Below the pieces are notes generated by a model. That model was not told where the DNA came from. It made no database searches and saw nothing but the letters and a program-made list of their open reading frames with translations. Source: Providencia hangzhouensis (GTDB lineage: Bacteria; Pseudomonadota; Gammaproteobacteria; Enterobacterales; Enterobacteriaceae). From it: 64,000 bases of DNA. Positions 53,703-63,813 of the stretch are shown one piece after another. The DNA is taken from NCBI RefSeq assembly GCF_029193595.2, contig NZ_CP135052.1, forward strand, positions 3,906,001 through 3,970,000, read 5' to 3'. Every line of letters starts with the position of its first letter. Position 1 is the first letter of the stretch. The position numbers were made by a program, and so were the translations under genes.

Positions 53703-54860
53703 TTAGTTTTTCAGCTGTAAAGCAACATACAACAATACCTTACTTTCAATCGTTAATAGATCTAATTTTGTTATCTCAGATATCCTTTTTAAACGATAAT
53801 CTAATGTATTTCTATGAATAAACAACTCGTTAGCTGTTTCACGAGATAATAAATTATTTTTAAACCAGACTGTTAATGTTTTAATTAGCACACCATTAGA
53901 ATCTTCATGTAATAATGTATTCAATGGTTTTAATAGTTCTTCTGAAGACCATTTAAAATTTAAACCGTATAATAAAACCGGTAGCATAATATCTTGGTAA
54001 CAGTAAATTTTTAACTGAGGTTTCTTAGCTTTCCCTACTTGCATGGTAATTTTAGCCGTCTCATATGATTTTTTAATCGATTCCTCTGCGGGCTCTAAAA
54101 AAAAATTACCTAATGATATTTTCACTTGTAATTTAAATAACTTCTGAATGTCTGATTCTAATTTTATAATTTTCTTTTTTGCATTATCAATATCCCATCG
54201 ATTGAACTTATTTAGCGCAGGAGTTAAACAAACAATTTCCGTCAAAGATTGAATAGCGACTAAGTTATCAGGATTCTTATATTCAATTAGCTTTTTAATT
54301 TCTTGCAATTCACTAAATGCACTATTCACACCTAATTGGCCACTATCTAATTCAATAATTATAGCAACTCGTGGAATAGAAAAATTAATATTAAGCTTTT
54401 TAGACCATTCAGTTATATTATCGGGAATTGTTCCATTTTCGATATAAGTTAGAATAATTTCTTCTTTAAAACGATCGTTTAAATTCAAATGGTTATAAAT
54501 CTCTGCCTGCTCTAGCATCATTACGGCTGTCATTGAAACCAACTCCCCAAATTGTTTAATTTGGGTTGGTTCTCCTGTTAATCCTATTACACCTATAATT
54601 TTACTATTCAAATAAAGAGGTAAATTAACACCTGGTTTAACCCCATGTAAATGATTTGCAGTGGCGTCATCAATAACAACCGTTCGCTTTTGCTTTATTG
54701 CAAGCAAAGCGCCTTCATGAAATTCTCCTAATCTATTACTATCTCCACTTCCTATAATACATCCAGTTTCATCCATAACATTAATATTGCAATCAATAAT
54801 CTTCATGGTTCTATCAACGATTTCTTGCGCTAATTTGGAGGTAAGACAATAATCATACAT
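53703..54860 (-). CDS. CdaR-type sugar-diacid/glycerate regulator
   Basis: A 385-residue activator of the CdaR family: an N-terminal sugar-diacid recognition domain at about residues 1-135 (LAQEIVDRTMKIIDCNINVMDETGCIIGSGD), a GGDEF-like middle part and a C-terminal PucR-type helix-turn-helix at about residues 320-380 (LSRETANELFIHRNTLDYRLKRI). CdaR of Escherichia coli responds to galactarate, glucarate and glycerate. It is downstream of and in the same direction as glycerate kinase, 175 bases away, so it probably activates the seven-gene cluster. The ATG at 54860 follows AAGAGGTTG. Confidence 0.87.
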   Translation of the reverse strand: MYDYCLTSKLAQEIVDRTMKIIDCNINVMDETGCIIGSGDSNRLGEFHEGALLAIKQKRTVVIDDATANHLHGVKPGVNLPLYLNSKIIGVIGLTGEPTQIKQFGELVSMTAVMMLEQAEIYNHLNLNDRFKEEIILTYIENGTIPDNITEWSKKLNINFSIPRVAIIIELDSGQLGVNSAFSELQEIKKLIEYKNPDNLVAIQSLTEIVCLTPALNKFNRWDIDNAKKKIIKLESDIQKLFKLQVKISLGNFFLEPAEESIKKSYETAKITMQVGKAKKPQLKIYCYQDIMLPVLLYGLNFKWSSEELLKPLNTLLHEDSNGVLIKTLTVWFKNNLLSRETANELFIHRNTLDYRLKRISEITKLDLLTIESKVLLYVALQLKN

Positions 54861-55035
54861 ATTTCAACCTCTTTTACTGGTGCTGTAAAATAGAAACAAG
54901 ATTTTAAACTATAAGTTTTAATAATGTTTATTATTAATTTAATTGGTTCCAGTATTCAATATTCATTGAAAAAATCAAGAAAAATAAATTCAATTCAAAA
55001 TAAAGCAAACAAAGCTAAATTTTCAAATTATTACT

Positions 55036-56181
55036 TCAATTCTTGTTGTCAATTTTAATATTCAACGTATTCGCTATATTTTTAGTACAATTAAATAAAT
55101 TACTTTCAGCGTTATTCAGTGCTTCTTTTAGTGAACTGATTTTATGCAAAATACTAAACGCTGAATCAATACCATATTGTTGTAAATGACTGAGGTCATC
55201 ACCAAGGCTTCCAACAATGGCAATAACGGGTATTTTATGTTTTCTAGCTAACTGAGCGACGCCGAAAGGCACTTTGCCATTCAAACTTTGGCTATCTAAT
55301 CGCCCTTCCCCTGTAATGACTAAACTCGCCCCTACCATATGTGATTCAAGGTTCAAGGTTTGTGCAATAATATCAAAGCCAGGCTTAAGTTCCGCTTTTA
55401 GGAAAGCAAGTAAAGCTGCTCCCATCCCTCCTGCTGCACCGGCTCCTGCAATATAATGAACCTCAACATGCAAATCTCGCTTAATGATATCTGCGAAATG
55501 TTCTAAATTTTTGTCTAACATTTCAATATGTTCATTTGTCGCACCCTTTTGGGGGCCAAATATTACAGATGCACCATTTTTACCAATCAATGGGTTCGAA
55601 ACATCGCAAGCAATACTAAATTGACAAGCTTTTATCCTAGGGTCTATTGTACTGACATCAATACACGCTAAGTCGGCAAGTGCTTGTCCTCCTAATTTAA
55701 TTTGTTGCCCATGTGAATCTAATAATTTGGCCCCAAGTGCTTGCAACATTCCTGCTCCGCCATCATTAGTTGCACTCCCGCCTATACCAATAATAATCTG
55801 CTTTACCCCAGTATCTAGGCAGGCTTTTATCAATTCTCCTGTTCCATATGATGTCGTAAGTAACGGGTTTCTTAATTCAACAGGGACTAGCTCTAGCCCA
55901 CTTGCCGCAGCCATTTCTATAAATGCTTGCTGCTTATTTTGAGATAAACCATAGAATGCTTGAACACTCGTGCCTAAAGGACCAATAACATCAAGGTGAT
56001 AGATTTCGCCATGGGTAGCCTCAACCATCGTCACAACAGTGCCTTCACCTCCATCCGCAATAGGACACTTTACATAAGTTGCATGTGGAAATACCTCTTT
56101 GAACCCGTTCTCAATAACCGTTGCGACTTTCAATGCAGATAAACTCTCTTTAAATGAGTCAGGTGCAATGACTATTTTCAT
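55036..56181 (-). CDS. Glycerate 2-kinase (GarK/GlxK type)
   Basis: A 381-residue glycerate kinase, the standard length for the bacterial GarK/GlxK family. It phosphorylates D-glycerate to 2-phosphoglycerate. Family blocks are IAPDSFKESLSA at the start, CPIADGGEGTV, GIGGSATNDGGAGMLQALGA and VITGEGRLDSQSLNGK. It follows the MFS transporter gene by 80 bases and is the point where carbon from this cluster would enter glycolysis. Its presence tells that glycerate is an intermediate of the pathway. Confidence 0.93.
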   Translation of the reverse strand: MKIVIAPDSFKESLSALKVATVIENGFKEVFPHATYVKCPIADGGEGTVVTMVEATHGEIYHLDVIGPLGTSVQAFYGLSQNKQQAFIEMAAASGLELVPVELRNPLLTTSYGTGELIKACLDTGVKQIIIGIGGSATNDGGAGMLQALGAKLLDSHGQQIKLGGQALADLACIDVSTIDPRIKACQFSIACDVSNPLIGKNGASVIFGPQKGATNEHIEMLDKNLEHFADIIKRDLHVEVHYIAGAGAAGGMGAALLAFLKAELKPGFDIIAQTLNLESHMVGASLVITGEGRLDSQSLNGKVPFGVAQLARKHKIPVIAIVGSLGDDLSHLQQYGIDSAFSILHKISSLKEALNNAESNLFNCTKNIANTLNIKIDNKN

Positions 56182-56261
56182 AAAAATAATCCTTTAGAAA
56201 TTTTTATTATCAATAAGTTAAAAATTCAGGTGGGTATTGCCCCACCTGATACGACTTTTTA

Positions 56262-57584
56262 TTATTTCGGTTCATCAAGTAACAGGATCATAATTAAGCC
56301 AATCACCGCACAGATACCAAAGTAAGAGAAAACAGCATCAAACTTACCAGTCATATCTAACAATAGCCCTGCCATCATAGGTGAAACGAAGCCACCTAAG
56401 TTTCCTCCACTATTCACAACAGATATCGCAATTGGGTAGTTATTATTATCAGCAACTCCCATTGGATAAGCAGTAAATGCAGGCCAGCCAATATTCAAGA
56501 ATAAACCAACCGAGAAAAGGGCAAGCGCAACTGCAGTCGTACTTTCAGGAACATTCAACATCACTAACATCATGGCAATCGTCGCTACTGCGGTAAATAG
56601 CATCGTAGGTTTACGACGACGACCAAAAACTTTATCAGAAATCCAGCCACCAAAAATCGAACCGATAAACCCACCAACAAATGGCATTGATGCAACAAAG
56701 CCCATCTTCATAAATGAAAAGCCTTTTTCATTCACCAGATAAGAAGGTATCCAGGTTAATATTCCATATAAAATACTGACCATCATGAAATAAGAAATGG
56801 TATTACACCAAATATTTTTAGATTTAAATATTTGGGAAGCTGAACTTAATGGTGTGACTGATTTAACACGAATAAATTTATCTAGCGTATTAAATTTAGG
56901 ACTCAGAACAATATTGCCTTCTATTTTCTTTTCTGCAATTTCTGAATTATCGGCACGAATATAATCTAATTCACTTTGTGAAACAAAGCGGCTTTCCTCT
57001 GGTTTTGTTCTAACAAATAAATACCAAATAATAGCGAGAAAAATACCGGGAATAGCAAACAGAATAAAGACCCAGCGCCATCCATAAGTTAATGCAATCC
57101 AAACGACTAATGGTGGAACAATAATCGGAGCAAACATCGTTGAAGCAATATAAACCCCAGTGGCAGTTGCTTTTTCTTTTGCTGGAAACCAGTTATTAAT
57201 TGTCGACGTTAACCCGACAGGAGTTGGCGCTTCTGCCATACCTAGGCCGAGACGCAACCACTTAATTGCAAAGGCAGATTGGGCTAAGCCAATAAACCAA
57301 GTCATGGCGGAGAAACCGAGAATGGATAATGACACCATTCCTCTGATCCCACGTTTTGCCATCCAAAAGCCCGCGGGTATTTGGCATAAAGCATAACCGA
57401 GGAAAAACATACTCGCGAGAGATCCCGCTTCTAAATTAGTTAATTTAAACTCATCAGTAATAAAAGGTAGAACCGCACCAATATTACTTCTGTCTGCATA
57501 ATTTACAGCATAGACGATAAAAATCAGGGCTAATACCACCCAACGATAATTCGTCTTTGGCTTAATCGGATTTGAATTTATCAT
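56262..57584 (-). CDS. MFS sugar-acid transporter (ACS family, GudP-like)
   Basis: A 440-residue major facilitator with 12 predicted helices. The start (YRWVVLALIFIVYAVNYADRSNIGAVLPFI) and FFLGYALCQIPAGFWMAKRG are typical of the anion:cation symporter family, which imports hexarates, hexonates and similar acids. In the context of a CdaR-type regulator and glycerate kinase, a sugar acid is the likely substrate. The gap to the kinase gene upstream is 135 bases, the largest inside the run except that before the regulator. Confidence 0.87.
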   Translation of the reverse strand: MINSNPIKPKTNYRWVVLALIFIVYAVNYADRSNIGAVLPFITDEFKLTNLEAGSLASMFFLGYALCQIPAGFWMAKRGIRGMVSLSILGFSAMTWFIGLAQSAFAIKWLRLGLGMAEAPTPVGLTSTINNWFPAKEKATATGVYIASTMFAPIIVPPLVVWIALTYGWRWVFILFAIPGIFLAIIWYLFVRTKPEESRFVSQSELDYIRADNSEIAEKKIEGNIVLSPKFNTLDKFIRVKSVTPLSSASQIFKSKNIWCNTISYFMMVSILYGILTWIPSYLVNEKGFSFMKMGFVASMPFVGGFIGSIFGGWISDKVFGRRRKPTMLFTAVATIAMMLVMLNVPESTTAVALALFSVGLFLNIGWPAFTAYPMGVADNNNYPIAISVVNSGGNLGGFVSPMMAGLLLDMTGKFDAVFSYFGICAVIGLIMILLLDEPK

Positions 57585-57719
57585 TATTTTCGCTCCAGAG
57601 CAGTTTATTATTTAATACACGTTTTATTACCTGCTTTTTTAAGAATGAAACGATCCCTGCTAATTCATTAAAATTAACATTTAGGAACGTTATTTAATTT
57701 AAACTTACTTCAAATAATT

Positions 57720-59222
57720 TTATTTACTCGACAAGCTATGCATTGTTTCTTTTAATAAAGGATACAGCCCATTGTAAATATTAAACTGCTTGTCATAAGT
57801 ATCTTGTGTTTTTTTATCTTGATTTGGTGTGAATGTGATATCTTCTGTTTTTATAATCGGTAAATCAGGGTCATTAATGCCACAGAAAAAACCAGCTCCT
57901 GTCGCACCAACCATTGCGGCGCCAAAAGCCGCTGCGTCTGCTGTTTGGGCAATATTATATTCAACCTGAAGAATATCCGCTTTAATTTGAGTCCATAATG
58001 TATTACGTGATCCACCTCCTACGCTGAGTAATTCATCTAATATCACTCCCCATTTTTCATTAGCAATATTCAAGATCTGTTTTAGACCATATGCTGTACC
58101 TTCAAATGCCGCCCTGACCATATCATCGCGAGTATGATTTAGACGTAAGCCTATCCATGCTCCCGATGCATTAACATCCCAAATAGGGCTACGTTCTCCA
58201 GCTAAATAAGGCAGATAAATTAAGCCATTGGCACCAGGTACTGATGATTTTGAAAATATTTCCAACTGTTCATGGTCATTAACTTCCGGCCAAATAGCCT
58301 GATTTAACCAACTGAATGTTCCCCCTGTTGTCGACATCGCACCATGGGCCAACCATTGATTGGGGACGATGTGGTACCGGTTCATAAAACGAGGATCAAA
58401 ATTTGGCTCTTCTAAGCAAAACGTAATGACTCCCGATGTTCCTGTTGATTCAAAAGCCGTTTCAGGGTCAAGTAACCCAACCGCGAATGCTGCAGCGGCG
58501 GTATCTGCCGACCCTAAAATAATTGGCGTATTTTCTTTTAATCCCGTTTCTTGAGCGGCTTCTTTACTCACTTTACCAACCACAGAGGTGCATTGGTAAA
58601 TCGGCGGCAAAATATCGTGATTAAACTTCCAATACCTTAATAATTCTTTTGACCACTTAGGAGCTTTCGCCAAAACCACTGCGCCAGAATACGCAGCTTG
58701 GGTCGGGTCAATGGCGGCTTTTTGGCTCCCTAACTTTAAAGATAAAAAACTATTAAGTAGCACGACTTTATGAACTTTTTGCATTAATTCCGGCTGTTGT
58801 TCTTGTAGCCATCCTAACGTTCCTACCCAACATGCAGACGGACTTGGGCTATTACAAGAAAGCGCCCGAACATGCGTTATATTTTCCCCAAGTGTTTGCT
58901 GTATGAAGCCTTCGGAACGCCCATCGAGGTAAGTAATCCCATTTGCGACAGGTTTATTATGTTTATCCAATAAAACCAGCGTTGGGCAAGCAACAGAGAA
59001 ACTCACAGATACGATATTCTTTACTTGAGAAGTCACTTCTTTAACTGCATCTGCGGTCTTTCTCCAAAAATCATTTAAGTCAATTTCATGATTTTTGGGA
59101 GATTTGGAAATAATATTGGTATCACGTGAAGCCTTTGCCAATAATTCTCCATGGAAATTAAACGCACAAACTTTCACACTACTGCTACCTGCATCAATTC
59201 CCAAATAGACACTGTCCATCAT
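57720..59222 (-). CDS. FGGY-family carbohydrate kinase (xylulokinase-like)
   Basis: A 500-residue FGGY kinase with the ATP/sugar block YLGIDAGSSSVKVCAF and the C-terminal ELLSVGGGSRNTLWTQIKADILQ signature. Annotation pipelines would call it xylulokinase, but the neighbours (glycerate kinase, aldolase, sugar-acid transporter) are not those of xylose use. It may phosphorylate a keto acid or ketose made by the adjacent dehydrogenase. It lies 20 bases after that gene. Substrate is open. Confidence 0.83.
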   Translation of the reverse strand: MMDSVYLGIDAGSSSVKVCAFNFHGELLAKASRDTNIISKSPKNHEIDLNDFWRKTADAVKEVTSQVKNIVSVSFSVACPTLVLLDKHNKPVANGITYLDGRSEGFIQQTLGENITHVRALSCNSPSPSACWVGTLGWLQEQQPELMQKVHKVVLLNSFLSLKLGSQKAAIDPTQAAYSGAVVLAKAPKWSKELLRYWKFNHDILPPIYQCTSVVGKVSKEAAQETGLKENTPIILGSADTAAAAFAVGLLDPETAFESTGTSGVITFCLEEPNFDPRFMNRYHIVPNQWLAHGAMSTTGGTFSWLNQAIWPEVNDHEQLEIFSKSSVPGANGLIYLPYLAGERSPIWDVNASGAWIGLRLNHTRDDMVRAAFEGTAYGLKQILNIANEKWGVILDELLSVGGGSRNTLWTQIKADILQVEYNIAQTADAAAFGAAMVGATGAGFFCGINDPDLPIIKTEDITFTPNQDKKTQDTYDKQFNIYNGLYPLLKETMHSLSSK

Positions 59223-59242
59223 GCTGCCTCCAACGCCTGCTT

Positions 59243-60283
59243 TTAATTGTTATGTATAATAATTTTAATCGCGTCACCTTTTTGAGCGGTTGCCATGGCC
59301 TCGTTGATCTCATCTAAAACAAATCGGTGAGTCACTAATTTCTCAATATCAATTAAGCCAGAAGAAATCAGTGTCAAAGCTTGTTGGTATCCTTCCCGGC
59401 TTAACGCACTGGCTCCCGTAAGAATAAGCTCGTTGTAGTGAATAATATTGACATCAATTTGCGCCATATCATCTTTTGAAAAACCAGCGAACAAGTTAAC
59501 ACGCCCGCCTTTTCTAGCGAGTTCCAACGCAGGATTAACTAATCCAGGGATGCCAATGGCAATAATCACAACATCTGCCCCCACACCTTCCGTCAAGCCT
59601 TTTACGACATCCAGTAAGTTTTCTTGCTGGCTATTAACGACGCGTGTTGCACCGCAATTTAACGCAGCCTGTTGGCGCTGTTCATTGAGTTCACTCACAA
59701 TAATATTTGTCGCACCTGAGAAACGCGCAAGTTGCACGTGCATTAACCCGATAGGCCCCGCACCAATAATGACCACCGTATCACCAAGCTCAATACCCAC
59801 ATTTTTTTGTCCATTGATACAGCAAGCTAACGGCTCAGCTAATGCTGCGGCTTCAAAAGACATCCCTTGCGGTATCTTAAAGACGTTACCCGATGACAAA
59901 GCAACCTCTGGTATTCGAACATATTCCGCAAAAGCACCGTCAAACTCATATCCGATAGCTTGGCGATTTAAACAGACATTTTCTTTACCAATTCGGCAAT
60001 AAACGCAAGAACGGCATGGTACTACAGGATCAACAGCGATTGCGTCACCGACTTTTAGGTCAGTCACATTTTCACCGACTTCGACAATTTCCCCTGAAAA
60101 TTCATGTCCTATTACAGAAGGGTAACGCACACCTTTAGTTTTTTTACCGGAAATAATCCGTCCGTCAGTTCCACAAATCGCGGCTGCTTTGACTTTAATA
60201 ACCACATCGCCTTTACCAACTTGTGGATATTTAACGTCTGCCACTCTAAGTTCATTAGGCGCATACAATACCGCTGCTTTCAT
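59243..60283 (-). CDS. Zinc-dependent medium-chain alcohol dehydrogenase
   Basis: A 346-residue MDR dehydrogenase of the sorbitol/threonine/galactitol-phosphate dehydrogenase type. It has the catalytic zinc residues in AAICGTDGR and GHEFSGEIVEVGE, the four cysteines of the structural zinc in PCRSCVYCRIGKENVC, and the Rossmann motif IIGAGPIGLMHVQLAR. It would oxidise a secondary hydroxyl of the substrate to a ketone. The ATG at 60283 follows GGGGGAGG; an in-frame start five codons earlier overlaps that site. The gap to the aldolase gene upstream is 37 bases. Confidence 0.87.
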   Translation of the reverse strand: MKAAVLYAPNELRVADVKYPQVGKGDVVIKVKAAAICGTDGRIISGKKTKGVRYPSVIGHEFSGEIVEVGENVTDLKVGDAIAVDPVVPCRSCVYCRIGKENVCLNRQAIGYEFDGAFAEYVRIPEVALSSGNVFKIPQGMSFEAAALAEPLACCINGQKNVGIELGDTVVIIGAGPIGLMHVQLARFSGATNIIVSELNEQRQQAALNCGATRVVNSQQENLLDVVKGLTEGVGADVVIIAIGIPGLVNPALELARKGGRVNLFAGFSKDDMAQIDVNIIHYNELILTGASALSREGYQQALTLISSGLIDIEKLVTHRFVLDEINEAMATAQKGDAIKIIIHNN

Positions 60284-60320
60284 TTTTTCCTCCCCCATGC
60301 ATAACAGCTATGAACGTTAG

Positions 60321-61130
60321 TTATTTGCCACCAGCTTGCTTATATTCCGCGATAGCTTGGTCAACCGAACAATCATCATTAATTAATGCATTCAGAGCCT
60401 TAATGACTGCTGTTGGGTTTTCGTGCTGCCATACGAAGCGCCCGTATGTCACACCACCAACACCAATATCTAATGCTTTACGTGTATTTGTTAGGAAGCT
60501 AACAAGATCACTCCCCATATCACCGCCAGCTAAAGCAACCATTGCTGGGCAGCTATCAACGACTGATTTAAATGTCTCAGGGGAACCTGACCAAAGTGTT
60601 TTGATGATATCGACACCTAGCTCAGCGCCTGCGCGAACACAGTAAGCGAGATTTTTCGCATCAAAACTATCTTCAATCATTGGACCTTTTGGATAAATAT
60701 GCGCGACTAAAGGCAGTCCCGCGGAAGCAGCGGCTTTTGATACTTGACCTAAAAATGTCAATTGCTGTGCTTGTTCAGGTCCTCCCATAATACAACCGAC
60801 TGAAATTGCATCTGCTCCTAAACGAATCGCTTCTTCAACGTCAGCAACGGGTGTGTCATAAGCTTCATGGTAAGGTATGGAATAACTTGTCGCTTTCATG
60901 ATGATAGAAACATCGGAAGCAACATACGGAGGATAAACCTTTTCAATAATACCTTTATGCATCGTAATGGCATCAGGTGCACCCGCAACAACCTGTTTCA
61001 TGACAGATTTAATATCACCAATTCCCGGTAATACACCACGTGTAATCGGATGATCCATAGTAATCGCAAGAAGGCGGCCAGATTTTTTATTTAATAATCT
61101 TTTTAAACGAATTTCTTTTCCTAAAAACAT
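60321..61130 (-). CDS. Class I aldolase (DhnA/LsrF type)
   Basis: A 269-residue DeoC/LacD/FbaB-group aldolase. The start MDHPITRGVLPG and the blocks VAHIYPKGP and GVDIIKTLWSG fit the DhnA-type class I fructose-bisphosphate aldolase family, in which the lysine of the latter block would form the Schiff base. The family cleaves or forms ketose phosphates with dihydroxyacetone phosphate, and LsrF is a relative with thiolase activity. In this cluster the likely reaction is a retro-aldol cleavage of a phosphorylated keto sugar acid. The gene is second in the run. Confidence 0.83.
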   Translation of the reverse strand: MFLGKEIRLKRLLNKKSGRLLAITMDHPITRGVLPGIGDIKSVMKQVVAGAPDAITMHKGIIEKVYPPYVASDVSIIMKATSYSIPYHEAYDTPVADVEEAIRLGADAISVGCIMGGPEQAQQLTFLGQVSKAAASAGLPLVAHIYPKGPMIEDSFDAKNLAYCVRAGAELGVDIIKTLWSGSPETFKSVVDSCPAMVALAGGDMGSDLVSFLTNTRKALDIGVGGVTYGRFVWQHENPTAVIKALNALINDDCSVDQAIAEYKQAGGK

Positions 61131-61160
61131 ATTAATGACCTCTTTAAATCAATGAGTGAA

Positions 61161-62120
61161 TTAATTAACTAAATTTTGAGGATGGCCAGATAAAAAGGCT
61201 TCGATATTGTCCATCATCATGTCTGATAAGGTTTGTATGGCTTCAAAACTAGCCCATGAAATATGAGGGGTAAGAATAAAATTTGATAACTGAGTTAATT
61301 TCATCATATAGCTTTCTTTTTCGGGTGGTTCTGAAATGCAAACATCAAACCCTGCACCTAATATTTTATTATTTATTAGAGCGCCATATAATGCTTCTTC
61401 ATTAACGATCCCACCTCGTGCTGTATTAATTAAAATACAAGACGGTTTCATCTGTTCGAATTCTGAAAAGCTAATTAAATCCTTGGTGGATTTGAGTAAT
61501 GGACAATGAATAGAAATAATATCACTTTTCGCAATAACATCCTCAAATGGTGTATATAGTGGGCCCATATTATTCGTGCCTTTGTATGTGGAAAATAACA
61601 CCTTCATACCAAAAGCTTTTGCGATATCAGCAACTGCCTTACCTAAGACACCATCACCAATAATACCAAGCGTCGACCCAGCTAAATTATTAATTTTATA
61701 ATCAAAATAACAAAACTGGCCTGATTCTTGCCAACGACCATTTCGTACTGATTGTGCATAGGCTAATAAGCTACGACGTAAGGCTAAAATCAAGGTAAAC
61801 GTATGCTCAGGCACTGTATTTATTGCATAATTTCTGATGTTAGAAACTAATATATTACGCTCATTACAAGCACCAATATCAATCACATCCGTTCCTGTTG
61901 CAGCGACAGAAATGAATTTGAGTTGCTTTGCAGATTCAATAATTTTTTTAGTGATTTTTACTTTATTGGTAATAATAATGTTTGCATTTTTCACTCGCTC
62001 AATAATTTCATCTTCCGATGTTTTCCCATATAGTTCTAAACTATATTCTTTATTTATTTTCTTAATATTTATTCCTTCAGGGAAAGTGTCATGATCGAGA
62101 AACACGATTTTAACTGTCAT
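61161..62120 (-). CDS. D-2-hydroxyacid dehydrogenase (hydroxypyruvate-reductase-like)
   Basis: A 319-residue NAD-dependent dehydrogenase: Rossmann motif GIIGDGVLGKAVADIA, catalytic Arg in NTARGGIVNEEAL, Glu in ISEPPE and His in TPHISWASF. It resembles glycerate dehydrogenase (HprA). In the cluster it could reduce hydroxypyruvate or tartronate semialdehyde to D-glycerate, the substrate of the glycerate kinase encoded downstream. The ATG at 62120 follows GGGTGGT; an upstream in-frame start at 62159 lacks a site. It is the first gene of the leftward cluster. Confidence 0.85.
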   Translation of the reverse strand: MTVKIVFLDHDTFPEGINIKKINKEYSLELYGKTSEDEIIERVKNANIIITNKVKITKKIIESAKQLKFISVAATGTDVIDIGACNERNILVSNIRNYAINTVPEHTFTLILALRRSLLAYAQSVRNGRWQESGQFCYFDYKINNLAGSTLGIIGDGVLGKAVADIAKAFGMKVLFSTYKGTNNMGPLYTPFEDVIAKSDIISIHCPLLKSTKDLISFSEFEQMKPSCILINTARGGIVNEEALYGALINNKILGAGFDVCISEPPEKESYMMKLTQLSNFILTPHISWASFEAIQTLSDMMMDNIEAFLSGHPQNLVN

Positions 62121-62309
62121 TTTTATTACCACCCAATTAATCAACAAAATGAATGTCAATTAGACTTTTTGATTTAATAAAATTATATAATTCGCTTATC
62201 AGGAAGGCATTGTAAGAATGACTAGTTTTTAACGTGAAAAATTGAATATAATTGTGCAAATGCACAATTTGTTATGAATTCGATCACAAGAATGTGATGA
62301 ATAAAAAAA

Positions 62310-62331
62310 CCCCATCTCCTATGAGATGGGG
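62310..62331 (-). terminator. Intrinsic terminator of the nar operon
   Basis: CCCCATCTC (62310-62318) pairs with GAGATGGGG (62323-62331) around a four-base loop. On the minus strand it is followed by GTTTTTTTA, a clean T tract, and lies 86 bases after the narI stop. Confidence 0.9.
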
Positions 62332-62416
62332 CGCCAAAATAGCAATATTTGTTGTTTACACAAGAACAAGTTGTACAAAAGCAATGTATTGGCCCACCTC
62401 CTTGTGGAACCCAAAC

Positions 62417-63094
62417 CTAATGGCGATTTCTCACCAATTGATACCGACGAGTCAGGTATTCGATAGGTGCACTCCAAATGTGCACTAAACGGCAGAATGG
62501 GAAGAGTAAAAATATCGTCATCCCCAACACAATATGCAGTTTAAAAACAATGCCAACCCCTTCAAGGTAATTGGATGCCCCCCAATGGAATGTCACAATA
62601 GACTGTGCCCATCCCACTAATTTCAACATTTCGCTACCATCCATATGTTGTGCTGAGAATGGAATGGTAAGTAATCCTAAGCAAACTTGCACCACCAGCA
62701 AGGTTAAGATCATGATGTCACCAAAGGATGAAGTTGCTCTCACTCGTGGGTTTGTCAGGCGGCGCTTCAATAGCATCGCGCCACCAATTAACATCATCAC
62801 ACCTGCTGATCCCCCACCTATCATCGCCATTAACTGCTTAATGTGCATTGGCAGAAAAGATTCATACATCCAATGAGGCGTTAACATACCTAAAAAGTGC
62901 CCGACAAAAATCCCAATAATCCCCAAATGGAATAAGTTTGATGCCAAACGCATGTTCTTTTTATCCAACATTTGGCTGGAACCCGCTCGCCACGTGTATT
63001 GCCCGTAATCGTAACGTAACCAACTACCGACAATAAATACCGTCCCAGCGATATAGGGGTAAATATCGAAGAAAAATTGATTGATAAAATTCAT
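62417..63094 (-). CDS. narI: Respiratory nitrate reductase gamma subunit
   Basis: A 225-residue cytochrome b subunit, the usual length. It takes electrons from quinol in the membrane through two b hemes and passes them to NarGH. Five hydrophobic segments and the heme-ligand histidines (in [16 protein letters not shown] and in [20 protein letters not shown]) are visible. It starts four bases inside the narJ end (ATGA). The operon ends with a strong terminator. Confidence 0.95.
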   Translation of the reverse strand: MNFINQFFFDIYPYIAGTVFIVGSWLRYDYGQYTWRAGSSQMLDKKNMRLASNLFHLGIIGIFVGHFLGMLTPHWMYESFLPMHIKQLMAMIGGGSAGVMMLIGGAMLLKRRLTNPRVRATSSFGDIMILTLLVVQVCLGLLTIPFSAQHMDGSEMLKLVGWAQSIVTFHWGASNYLEGVGIVFKLHIVLGMTIFLLFPFCRLVHIWSAPIEYLTRRYQLVRNRH

Positions 63095-63813
63095 TTTTGA
63101 ACTCCTACATGGCTGCCCACACTGAGATCCAAATACTGTGGTACCACCGCATTGGCGAAGCGATGTTGATGCGCTGCAACTTCGCTACCACATGTTTTTT
63201 CATCGGCAAAAAATTTCACTTGCTCCTCTTCCCAAACTGCATCTAGCGCCTCTGGGGTATCATCCCGTACTTCGGTTGCTACTTGTTTGCTTAATTGCTC
63301 CGCAGCAATGTCGCTATGGGAAAGCTCAAGTAAAAAATCAAATAAAACAGAGAAACGGCTTTCTCGCTGTTTCAACCTTTCCCCTAACAGCGCTAAAATT
63401 GGCGCAATATCCTGTAGCCCCTCGATAGTTTCATCGGTCGGTAATGCCGTGAGGTATTCCAAATAAATGGGCAAATGATCGGGTAATTCACGGCAATCAA
63501 TTTGCAAACCCTGTTGCTGATATTGAGCCATTAAATCAACCATCGCTTGCCCTCGGTCTCGGGATTCGCCATGTACATGCTCAAATAGCAATAATGATGT
63601 CGCGCGTCCTCTATCAAACAGTTCACAATATTGCGCCTGCATATCAAGTAAGTCTTCGTTGAGATACTCACGCACAAACACCATCAGTTGAACAGCCCGT
63701 GTGACAGGCAGCTCATCAGCCTGTTCTAGCGCTTCAATGAGCTCATCACGATGCAACCAAAGCGCTTCCGAAGGGTATTCCAATAACCGAGAAATCACTT
63801 TTAGTGTCATCAT
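63091..63813 (-). CDS. narJ: Nitrate reductase assembly chaperone
   Basis: A 240-residue NarJ (TorD-like) chaperone that fits the molybdenum cofactor into NarG. It has [11 protein letters not shown] near the start, [44 protein letters not shown] and [13 protein letters not shown], all characteristic. It overlaps narH by four bases and narI by four bases. Two adjacent ATG codons exist; the first is taken. Confidence 0.95.
   Translation of the reverse strand: MMTLKVISRLLEYPSEALWLHRDELIEALEQADELPVTRAVQLMVFVREYLNEDLLDMQAQYCELFDRGRATSLLLFEHVHGESRDRGQAMVDLMAQYQQQGLQIDCRELPDHLPIYLEYLTALPTDETIEGLQDIAPILALLGERLKQRESRFSVLFDFLLELSHSDIAAEQLSKQVATEVRDDTPEALDAVWEEEQVKFFADEKTCGSEVAAHQHRFANAVVPQYLDLSVGSHVGVQK

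Noticed and set aside
59448..60002. 184-codon plus-strand ORF opposite the alcohol dehydrogenase gene
   Set aside because: Antisense shadow of a gene with complete zinc and Rossmann motifs.
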